This document shows positions 15,425 through 21,671 of a DNA stretch of 22,783 nucleotides, piece by piece. Position 1 is the first letter of the stretch, and each line of letters begins with the position of its first letter. The position numbers and the translations under genes are program-made. The notes below the pieces were generated by a model. The model did not search any database. It was not told the DNA's origin and saw nothing but the letters and a program-made list of their open reading frames with translations. This DNA is from UBA5109 sp965662565 (GTDB lineage Bacteria; Pseudomonadota; Gammaproteobacteria; Pseudomonadales; Pseudohongiellaceae). The DNA lies in assembly GCA_965662565.1 (NCBI GenBank), contig CBFIHS010000032.1, forward strand, positions 1-22,783, written 5' to 3'.

Positions 15425-15448
15425 CGACTAACACTACAGAGAAGTTCT

Positions 15449-16288
15449 ATGTCTAATAAAAAAACCAAAATAGAAGAATTGTTGGAAATCATGTCTATGT
15501 TACGTGACAAGCAATTTGGTTGTCCCTGGGATCTTAAGCAAAACTTTGCTTCTATCGCCCCTCACACGCTTGAAGAAGTCTATGAAGTAATAGACTGTGT
15601 AGAGCAGGGCGATATTGAGCACTTATCGGAAGAATTAGGAGACTTACTTTTCCAGGTGGTTTTTTATGCGCAAATGGCTAAGGAAGATGAGCTGTTTAGC
15701 TTTGATGATGTATGTGAGGCCATTATTTCAAAGCTTTTGACCCGCCACCCGCATGTGTTTCCAGATGCAACAATTAGTAGCTTCGGCCAAGAGAGCAAGA
15801 TTTCACCTCAACAAGTAGAAGTGAATTGGGAAAGCATTAAAAAAGGCGAAAGAGAACAAGGTGCGCAAACAAGTGTTAGCTTGTTGGATGACGTGCCGCA
15901 GGCTTTGCCAGCTTTACTGAGAGCAAGAAAGCTCCAAGCACGTGCTGCTATTGGTGGTTTTGAATGGGATGAGATAACAGGCGTAATTGATAAATTAAAA
16001 GAAGAAGTAGAAGAGCTGGAAGAAGCTATTGAATTGTCCAATAACTTGGCAGATAAACAAGCGGTTGAAGAAGAGTTTGGCGATGTACTTTTTAGTATGG
16101 TGAATCTTGCGCGATTTTTAAAAATTAATCCGGAGAGCAGTCTACGTGCAGCGAACATCAAGTTTACAAAACGTTTTCAAGCCGTTGAAGCTAAGTTGAG
16201 CCAACAAAATGAAGAAATGAAAGACTTGTCTTTGGATCAACTTGAAGAATATTGGCAAGAGGTTAAGAAAGAGTTATCCAGTAATTAG
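15449..16288 (+). CDS. mazG: Nucleoside triphosphate pyrophosphohydrolase MazG
   Basis: MazG hydrolyses NTPs and dNTPs to monophosphates and pyrophosphate and, in E. coli, affects (p)ppGpp levels. The 279-residue protein has two tandem MazG domains. The first shows CPWDLKQNF and the metal-binding helices HTLEEVYEVID and SEELGDLLFQVV (E42, E43, E61, E62, D65). The second shows LKEEVEELEEAIE and EEEFGDVLFSMVNLARFL. It ends in a conserved-type helix LEEYWQEVKK. The ATG follows GAGAAG at a short distance. It is likely cotranscribed with rlmD, 24 bases upstream. Confidence 0.95.
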   Translation: MSNKKTKIEELLEIMSMLRDKQFGCPWDLKQNFASIAPHTLEEVYEVIDCVEQGDIEHLSEELGDLLFQVVFYAQMAKEDELFSFDDVCEAIISKLLTRHPHVFPDATISSFGQESKISPQQVEVNWESIKKGEREQGAQTSVSLLDDVPQALPALLRARKLQARAAIGGFEWDEITGVIDKLKEEVEELEEAIELSNNLADKQAVEEEFGDVLFSMVNLARFLKINPESSLRAANIKFTKRFQAVEAKLSQQNEEMKDLSLDQLEEYWQEVKKELSSN

Positions 16289-16293
16289 GCAAC

Positions 16294-16322
16294 TTGTAGA
16301 TCAGCTTACAGTTGTGTAATGT
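16294..16322 (+). promoter_or_regulatory. Possible adk promoter
   Basis: TTGTAG (16294-16299) and TAATGT (16317-16322) are separated by 17 bases in the 58-base gap before adk. The -10 box matches only three of six positions, so this is tentative. Confidence 0.25.
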
Positions 16323-16346
16323 TGCAATCTTTATTAAGGAGAAGAA

Positions 16347-16994
16347 ATGAAGATTATCCTTTTAGGGGCTCCCGGTGCGGGCAAAGGCACGCAGGCTCAA
16401 TTTTTAATTGATACTTTTTCGATACCACAGATATCAACTGGCGATATGCTGCGCGCAGCGGTTAAAGCTGGTTCAGAATTAGGCCTAAAAGTGAAATCTG
16501 TAATGGATAGTGGTGGTCTAGTTACTGACGAGATAATTATTGCTCTTGTAAAAGAGCGAATAGCTCAAGAAGATTGCGCAAAGGGCTTCCTGTTTGATGG
16601 TTTTCCAAGGACTATACCGCAAGCAGAAGCTTTGTTAGAAGCGGGCGTTGAAATCGATCATGTGCTGGAAATCTATGTCCCTGACGAAGAAATAGTCAGA
16701 CGATTAAGTGGTAGGAGAGTTCATCCTGCTTCAGGTAGAGTCTATCACCTGGACTACAACCCTCCTAAGACACCAGGCCTTGATAATGAAACTGGTGAAG
16801 ATTTGATTCAGCGTGACGATGATACTGAACCAACAGTTAGGAAACGACTTGATGTTTATCACCAACAAACTTTCCCTCTAGTCGATTTTTACAAGAAATT
16901 ACAAAATGAAGGCCATAATGTCACATATAGTCAGGTTAATGGCGTGGGTGATATTAGTGAAATTAAAAATAACTTGTTGTCGGCATTAAGCTAA
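16347..16994 (+). CDS. adk: Adenylate kinase
   Basis: Adk interconverts ATP + AMP and 2 ADP in the cytosol. The P-loop GAPGAGKGTQ is at 7-16, the AMP-binding part includes ISTGDMLRAAVKAGS, and FDGFPRTIPQAEALL is the family signature. The long LID domain (about 122-160, GRRVHPASGRVYHLDYNPPK) lacks zinc-binding cysteines, as in Gram-negative enzymes. Its 215 residues match E. coli Adk (214). AAGGAG at 16336-16341 is a strong ribosome site five bases before the ATG. In Pseudomonas, adk is next to tsaB; here an H1-like gene sits between them. Confidence 0.98.
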   Translation: MKIILLGAPGAGKGTQAQFLIDTFSIPQISTGDMLRAAVKAGSELGLKVKSVMDSGGLVTDEIIIALVKERIAQEDCAKGFLFDGFPRTIPQAEALLEAGVEIDHVLEIYVPDEEIVRRLSGRRVHPASGRVYHLDYNPPKTPGLDNETGEDLIQRDDDTEPTVRKRLDVYHQQTFPLVDFYKKLQNEGHNVTYSQVNGVGDISEIKNNLLSALS

Positions 16995-17364
16995 AGACTT
17001 CATCTAATGGTATGCGCTTAAGGGAATGAGCTCAGACTGTTACTCTTGTTACTAATAAGCTTTTAAAAGTATTCCCTTTCTACCCAAATGTAATAATTTA
17101 TTTATGGTTTTTATGAAAGCTCTAAATAATTGCATATTTTTCTTTAGTTTTTCTTTGAAAAAAATACCTTTCTCTTTTGTGGATCGCTTTTCCCTTTAAA
17201 AAAATAATTTTCTAAAATATTTAATTTTACAAAAAAAAATAAAACTTGGTTTTTATAAAATGTTGTAAAAAAACAAAGAACTATGATATGTTGCGCCCAA
17301 TGTGAAGTAATTGCATTTATTTCAAAAATAAAGTAGTCAAATTTTTACTTTTAGGAGAACAAAT
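16995..17364. other. 370-base AT-rich non-coding region upstream of the H1-like gene
   Basis: No open frame of note lies here. It contains an 8-bp perfect inverted repeat (AAGGGAAT at 17020-17027 and ATTCCCTT at 17071-17078, 43 bases apart), several A- and T-runs between 17140 and 17280, and a candidate promoter. The A/T-runs would favour curved DNA that nucleoid proteins could bind. There is no clear adk terminator with a T-run. Confidence 0.5.
17263..17292 (+). promoter_or_regulatory. Candidate promoter of the H1-like gene
   Basis: TTGTAA (17263-17268) and TATGTT (17287-17292) are 18 bases apart and followed by a GC-rich stretch (GCGCCC). Transcription would give a leader of about 65 bases ending with the ribosome site AGGAG at 17353-17357. 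Confidence 0.35.
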
Positions 17365-18282
17365 ATGGCAGCGGCCCAAGCAAAAAAAGAAGCACCAGTT
17401 GCAAAAAAACCTGCAAAACGAAAAGCGGTTTCAGCAACTAAAAAAGCTGAAGGAGTATTAAAAAAAGCACAAGGCGAAGTATCAAAACAGTCTAAAGCTA
17501 TTGGTAGTGCAAAACAAAAAGTTTCTGCTGCCAAAACAAAGAAAGCAACAGCTTCTGCTCGGACTAAAGTCAGACAGCTCACTTCTAAACTTGCCTCAGC
17601 TAAAGCAAAAGAATTGAAAGCTAAGCAAGCTCTTGCAGCTGCTAAAGCTGTAGATTCTTCTAAAGCCAAAGCTGCAGCACAAGCCAAAGCAATCGCTTCT
17701 TATAAAGCTGCACTAGATAAAAAAGCGGCTTCTGATATGAAGAAAGCTTTGAAGAAAGCTGAAGCATCTATCAAAAAAGCTCAAGCCAAAGCCATTGCCA
17801 AGAAAGTTGCTGCCAAATTGAAGAAAGAAGCAGCGAAAACTAAAGCAGCCGAAAAGAAACTGATGGCAAGAGCCAAAGTAGCTGCTAGAAAATTAGCGGC
17901 AAAAGCTAAAGCAGCTGAGAAAAAAGTTGCTGCAAAGCAAAAACTAGCAGCCAAAAAAGCCGCAGCTAAGCAGAAATTAGCTGCTAAAAAGGCCGCTGCT
18001 AAGGCTAAGAAAGCAACTAAAAAGAAAGCAGTAAAAAAAGCACCAGCTAAAAAAGCTGTTGCTAAAAAGAAAGTATCCAAAAAAGTAGCCAAAAAAGCTC
18101 CAGCTAAGAAAGCAGTCAAAAAAGTAGCCAAAAAAGCTCCAGCTAAAAAGGCCCCAGCTAAGAAAGCAGTAAAAAAAGCAGCTAAAAAGGCTCCAGCTAA
18201 GAAAGCAGTAGCTAAAAAGAAAGTAGTCAAAAAAGCAGCTAAAAAAGCTCCAGCTAAGAAAGCAGTTGCTAAAAAAAAGTAG
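17365..18282 (+). CDS. Histone H1-like / AlgP-like lysine-alanine-rich DNA-binding protein
   Basis: The 305-residue product is made largely of Lys and Ala. The first half (about 20-215) is a long charged helix or coiled coil; from about 222 onward it is built of KKAPAKKAV and VAKK repeats like the tail of eukaryotic histone H1 and of Pseudomonas AlgP. Such proteins bind DNA non-specifically and compact or regulate the nucleoid; AlgP was linked to alginate control. AGGAG lies seven bases before the ATG. The reading frame ends in AAA-AAA-AAG-TAG. A -1 shift on A_AAA_AAG would add VAKKAAKK before TAA at 18303-18305, continuing the repeat, so the true C-terminus may be 313 residues. Flanked by its own promoter-like region and two terminators. 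The low-complexity sequence makes a finer family call unsafe. Confidence 0.85.
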   Translation: MAAAQAKKEAPVAKKPAKRKAVSATKKAEGVLKKAQGEVSKQSKAIGSAKQKVSAAKTKKATASARTKVRQLTSKLASAKAKELKAKQALAAAKAVDSSKAKAAAQAKAIASYKAALDKKAASDMKKALKKAEASIKKAQAKAIAKKVAAKLKKEAAKTKAAEKKLMARAKVAARKLAAKAKAAEKKVAAKQKLAAKKAAAKQKLAAKKAAAKAKKATKKKAVKKAPAKKAVAKKKVSKKVAKKAPAKKAVKKVAKKAPAKKAPAKKAVKKAAKKAPAKKAVAKKKVVKKAAKKAPAKKAVAKKK

Positions 18283-18302
18283 CCAAAAAAGCGGCTAAAA
18301 AA
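18030..18302 (+). repeat. Degenerate KKAPAKK-encoding repeats
   Basis: Units such as AAAAAAGCTCCAGCTAAGAA recur about five times with small changes, encoding KKAPAKKAV. They are coding repeats of the H1-like tail, prone to length variation by recombination or slippage. Confidence 0.75.
18271..18282 (+). promoter_or_regulatory. A_AAA_AAG slippery heptamer before the stop of the H1-like gene
   Basis: Eight A residues (18271-18278) then G, in frame AAA-AAA-AAG-TAG. The heptamer A AAA AAG is in the right phase for -1 slippage, and the -1 frame continues GTA-GCC-AAA-AAA-GCG-GCT-AAA-AAA-TAA. A one-base deletion in a homopolymer would look the same. Confidence 0.45.
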
Positions 18303-18311
18303 TAAAGATGT

Positions 18312-18343
18312 AGCATTCTCTAAAGTTGGAATGCTGTTTTCTT
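18312..18343 (+). terminator. Rho-independent terminator of the H1-like gene
   Basis: AGCATTC (18312-18318) pairs with GAATGCT (18329-18335), a seven-base stem with a ten-base loop, followed by GTTTTCTT. Confidence 0.7.
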
Positions 18344-18351
18344 AACCTCCA

Positions 18352-18390
18352 AAAAATCCCTCTTAGTTATGCTAAGGGGGATTTTTGTTT
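18352..18390. terminator. Strong, probably bidirectional terminator just before tsaB
   Basis: A 15-base stem pairs 18352-18366 with 18372-18386 across the loop TTATG, with one T-G wobble. The A-run on the left and T-run on the right (18382-18390) would let it stop transcription from either side. It ends eight bases before the tsaB ATG. Confidence 0.8.
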
Positions 18391-18398
18391 GAAATTAC

Positions 18399-19061
18399 AT
18401 GTCCATATTACTTGCCATAGATACCTCCACTGAAGCCTGTTCTTGTGCGCTGAATTTGAATGGCGAACTTTACGAGAAGTTTGAGATTATTCCTCGTGAG
18501 CACACGCGTCATGTTTTGCCGATGATTAAAAGCTTAATGCTTGAGCAAGGTCTAGGCTTTTCAGATCTTAATGCCATTGCTGTCGGCTCCGGGCCAGGTT
18601 CTTTTACGGGCTTGAGAATAGCAGCTGGAGTCGCACAAGGTCTCGCTTTCGGAGCCAATATTCCATTAATTCCTGTATCCACCTTGGCATCTTTGGCGCA
18701 ACAAGCTATTAAAACTGATTACACTCATGTTTTAGCCTGTCTTGATGCTAAAATAAATGAGGTTTATTGGGGTCTCTATGCTATTGGCAATGGGAAAGTT
18801 TCTTTGCTGGGTAATGAGCAACTTTGTCGGCCTCAAGATCTTGAGATATTTGAAACTAGTTGCGGTTTAGGAAGCGGTTTGAATTTTATTAATCAGATGC
18901 CAGTTCAAACTCAAAGTTTACTTATTTCTACGGATCCTGAGATCTATCCTCGAGCACAAGCCATTGTGGAGCTTGCAGCACAATATTATGAAGAAGGGCG
19001 TACCATCGCGGCTGAAGACTTTTCCCCTACCTATCTTCGTAACAAAGTCACTCAAGATTAA
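18399..19061 (+). CDS. tsaB: tRNA threonylcarbamoyladenosine biosynthesis protein TsaB
   Basis: TsaB is a partner of TsaD in the complex that makes t6A37 in ANN-decoding tRNAs, an essential modification. The 220-residue protein shows the ASKHA-type start MSILLAIDTSTEACSCALNL and the TsaB motif AVGSGPGSFTGLRIAAGVAQGLAF at about 61-84. Length is normal. The ATG at 18399 fits homologues exactly, but it follows a strong terminator by eight bases and has no ribosome site, so it is either leaderless, fed by read-through, or served by a promoter hidden in the terminator DNA. uppP begins eight bases after its stop and is probably cotranscribed. Confidence 0.94.
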   Translation: MSILLAIDTSTEACSCALNLNGELYEKFEIIPREHTRHVLPMIKSLMLEQGLGFSDLNAIAVGSGPGSFTGLRIAAGVAQGLAFGANIPLIPVSTLASLAQQAIKTDYTHVLACLDAKINEVYWGLYAIGNGKVSLLGNEQLCRPQDLEIFETSCGLGSGLNFINQMPVQTQSLLISTDPEIYPRAQAIVELAAQYYEEGRTIAAEDFSPTYLRNKVTQD

Positions 19062-19069
19062 ATACGATT

Positions 19070-19870
19070 ATGGATTTTGATTTTGTAAGAGTTTCAATTT
19101 TGGCCTTAATACAAGGTTTAACTGAGTTTTTACCAATCTCAAGTTCTGCGCATCTAATATTTCCTTCAAGCATACTGGGTTGGGAAGACCAAGGCTTAGC
19201 CTTTGATGTAGCAGTACATCTAGGTACTTTGTTAGCAGTCATTATCTATTTTAGAAAAGATATTTTGCAGATACTTCAAGGATGGGGGCTTCATATTCTC
19301 AAAAAACAGAATAGTGCAGAAGCTCGTCTCGGCTGGATGATTATTTTAGCTACACTACCTGTGGTAATTGCAGGCTTATTTTTGCAAGACCTTGTAGATA
19401 ACTATCTCAGAAGTACAAGCATTATTGCCACGACAACAATCTTCTTTGGATTATTATTGTGGTTTTCCGATAAAAGATCACAAGTATCCAAAACTTTAAA
19501 TAGTCTAGGTTGGCAGTCTTTTCTTATTATTGGTCTGGCGCAGGCTTTCGCTTTAGTCCCAGGAACGTCTCGTTCTGGGATTACGATGACAGCTGGTTTG
19601 CTTACAGGCCTGAATAGATCAGAAACCGCTCGATTCTCATTTTTACTCTCAATCCCGACGATTGCAGGAGCGGCTTTGCTCTTATTTATTGATCTTCTAA
19701 ATGAAGAGGTGGTTAACTGGTTAGAGCTTATTTATGCTTTGATTTTATCTGCTTTTATTGCCTATCTCTGTATTCATTATTTCTTAAAGCTTATAAGCTC
19801 CTTGGGGTTTATGTCTTTCGTAATTTATCGTCTGGTTTTAGGAGTCACTTTGTTTGTGTTTTTTGTCTAG
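19070..19870 (+). CDS. uppP: Undecaprenyl-diphosphate phosphatase UppP (BacA)
   Basis: UppP dephosphorylates undecaprenyl pyrophosphate to recycle the lipid carrier of peptidoglycan and other wall polymers; overexpression gives bacitracin resistance. The 266-residue, multi-pass membrane protein has both family motifs: LIQGLTEFLPISSSAHL at about 12-28 with the catalytic Glu, and ALVPGTSRSGITMTAGLLTG at about 160-179 with the conserved SR. Several hydrophobic segments follow to the end. It is downstream of tsaB by eight bases, and upstream of an AmpG-like gene with its own promoter-like element. Confidence 0.96.
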   Translation: MDFDFVRVSILALIQGLTEFLPISSSAHLIFPSSILGWEDQGLAFDVAVHLGTLLAVIIYFRKDILQILQGWGLHILKKQNSAEARLGWMIILATLPVVIAGLFLQDLVDNYLRSTSIIATTTIFFGLLLWFSDKRSQVSKTLNSLGWQSFLIIGLAQAFALVPGTSRSGITMTAGLLTGLNRSETARFSFLLSIPTIAGAALLLFIDLLNEEVVNWLELIYALILSAFIAYLCIHYFLKLISSLGFMSFVIYRLVLGVTLFVFFV

Positions 19871-19951
19871 CCTTTAGTAAGTCTGTCCTACTTTTATTCA
19901 GAGATATGAGTTTCATGGATTTCTTATCTTGTTCAGAAGCTAGAATTTGAA

Positions 19952-19960
19952 TGCTATGAT
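19952..19960 (+). promoter_or_regulatory. Extended -10 promoter for the AmpG-like gene
   Basis: TGCTATGAT matches an extended -10 element (TG-n-TATAAT with one mismatch). The -35 region (TTCAGA, 17 bases upstream) is poor, as is common with extended -10 promoters. It lies about 55 bases before the start codon. Confidence 0.45.
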
Positions 19961-20015
19961 AAGTACGAAATTACAAATGTTGTCATTGTAGTTGTAAATT
20001 TGATTAGGTTGATTT

Positions 20016-21347
20016 ATGTCGCAGGCGCGTGAAAGGGAAGAAAAACCAGAAACTAACTGGCGTAATTGGTTCCCCAAAAGCCTAAGACCTTATGTCGAAG
20101 CAGGCCCTCTCGCGGCATTTTTCCTTGGTATTTCTTCAGGCTTTCCATTTGCTTTAATCGGTGCGACCTTAACTACACGCTTAGCTCAGGATGGCATTAG
20201 TAAAAGTGCTGTTACAGCATTCGCTCTCACCTTTTTGGCCTACAATTTTAAGTTTTTATGGGCGCCTATTGTAGATAATGTGACGCTGCCATTAATAGGT
20301 CGTTTCGGACAACGCCGATCGTGGTTGTGGCTAATCAGTTTACTGCTTATTTCTGCGATTACCTTTCTAGGAGTGGCCGATCCTAACCAAGCATTGTTTA
20401 CAGTAGCTGTGGCTGCAATAACGCTTGGAGTGGCCGGTGCAACGCTGGATATCATCATCGATGCGTATCGTATTGAGTTATTAGAGCCGCACCAGCTAGG
20501 AACGGGCTCAGGTATGTCTCAGTATGGATGGCGTATTGGTGCTGCAGCGGCTGGCGCATTAGCTCTAATCGTCGCTACACGCTTTGGCTGGACCGTCGCC
20601 TATATTTCTTGTTCTGTTTTTGCTTTGCCGGCAATTCTTGTTGGTGTAATTCTGGGTGAACCGTCCCGACACCGGGAGCCTGTTATTAAAAAGGGTTTAT
20701 TAAATGCTTTGGTTGAGTATTTCAGTCCCTTAACAGAGTTTATAAAACGCAAAGGCGCATGGATTGTACTTATTTTTGTTTTAATCCATAAAATCGGCGA
20801 TACCCTAGCGAATCTGACACTACGTTTGCTATTTAATGACTTAGGCTTCAGCAACGATGAAATCGCTTTTTATGATATTGGGTTTGGTTTTTTTGCTTTT
20901 CTAGCTGGCATTTTTCTAGGTGGGATTATGTTCACTAGAATGGGCTTAAAGAATTCAGTGCTTGTTAGCTTAATATTAATGGCAGTCTCAAACTTAAGTT
21001 TTGCTGCTTTAGCATTTATAGGCCATAGCAATATCAGCATGGCTTCGGCTGTTTGTTTTGAAAATTTTGCTAGTGGTATTGGCGGTGTAACAGTAGTGGC
21101 ATACCTTTCAGCCCTATGTAATCTCCGCTTCACAGCAACCCAATATGCCTTACTCTCAGCCCTTGCCAGTATTGCTGGTAGATTTTTGAGTGGCACAACA
21201 GCTGGAGGCCTGATAGAAATAATGGGCTACATAAACTTTTATTTACTGACTACGGTGCTTGCCTTTCCAGGTGTTATTTTATTTTGGTACATGATCCGCA
21301 GCGGGCTTGCGGATATTTCACTCGGTACAGCTGCATCAGAAGACTGA
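20016..21347 (+). CDS. AmpG-like muropeptide permease (MFS)
   Basis: A 443-residue, roughly 12-segment membrane protein of the major facilitator superfamily, in the AmpG (PAT) branch. AmpG imports anhydro-muropeptides for peptidoglycan recycling, and can influence beta-lactamase induction. Family-like sites are LGISSGFPFALIGATLTTRL at about 38-57, FLAYNFKFLWAPIVDN at about 72-87, FGQRRSWLW in the first cytoplasmic loop region, and DIIIDAYRIELLE at about 145-157, which is close to the AmpG pattern of an Asp-rich helix and a Leu-Leu. AGG lies nine bases before the ATG. A more general PAT-family transporter is the alternative. The uppP neighbour fits wall recycling. Confidence 0.8.
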   Translation: MSQAREREEKPETNWRNWFPKSLRPYVEAGPLAAFFLGISSGFPFALIGATLTTRLAQDGISKSAVTAFALTFLAYNFKFLWAPIVDNVTLPLIGRFGQRRSWLWLISLLLISAITFLGVADPNQALFTVAVAAITLGVAGATLDIIIDAYRIELLEPHQLGTGSGMSQYGWRIGAAAAGALALIVATRFGWTVAYISCSVFALPAILVGVILGEPSRHREPVIKKGLLNALVEYFSPLTEFIKRKGAWIVLIFVLIHKIGDTLANLTLRLLFNDLGFSNDEIAFYDIGFGFFAFLAGIFLGGIMFTRMGLKNSVLVSLILMAVSNLSFAALAFIGHSNISMASAVCFENFASGIGGVTVVAYLSALCNLRFTATQYALLSALASIAGRFLSGTTAGGLIEIMGYINFYLLTTVLAFPGVILFWYMIRSGLADISLGTAASED

Positions 21348-21417
21348 AAAGCCGGCTGACTATAAGCTAGAATTTCGCCACATTTGTGCCCCACCTTTTT
21401 CATGGTTTTTTGTTTCA

Positions 21418-21439
21418 ATTGTTTAGTCAAATAAACAAT
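21418..21439. promoter_or_regulatory. 8-bp inverted repeat before the 50-residue ORF
   Basis: ATTGTTTA and TAAACAAT form a perfect repeat around a six-base loop, ending next to the ribosome site GAGGTGAG. It may be an operator or an RNA hairpin near the start of translation. Confidence 0.3.
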
Positions 21440-21449
21440 GAGGTGAGCT

Positions 21450-21602
21450 ATGACATTCAAAGAAAAGAAAATTCCAAAACATCTGATAATCTACGATGAT
21501 TACGAATATCAGCATAAACCCAAAATCAATTTATTAAGAGTAATGGTGTATTCCTTATTATTCTTTTGCTTGAGTTATTCCGTTTTAATTGTCTCTCTAT
21601 AA
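21450..21602 (+). CDS. Putative 50-residue single-pass membrane peptide
   Basis: ATG 21450 with a good ribosome site (AGGTGAG) opens a 50-codon frame ending TAA. The N-terminal half is polar and charged (MTFKEKKIPKHLIIYDDYEY); the C-terminal half is a hydrophobic segment (MVYSLLFFCLSYSVLIVSL, residues 32-50) that reaches the end. No family is recognised, and there is no double-glycine leader, so a microcin precursor is not supported. It lies just before the broken membrane-fusion gene and could be a former partner or a tail-anchored peptide. Confidence 0.45.
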   Translation: MTFKEKKIPKHLIIYDDYEYQHKPKINLLRVMVYSLLFFCLSYSVLIVSL

Positions 21603-21671
21603 TTTTTGAGAAAACTCAACTTTAGACTATTTTTAGTTCTCTAAATACAATTTTTATAAGCAGGGAAGCTT

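Noticed and set aside
17337..18230. Long open frames on the minus strand across the H1-like gene
   Set aside because: They are Ala/Phe/Leu-rich mirror images of Lys/Ala codon repeats, with no ribosome sites and no family resemblance.
18030..18302. CRISPR-like or satellite array
   Set aside because: The repeats are in frame, vary by codon, have no unique spacers and encode the H1-like tail.
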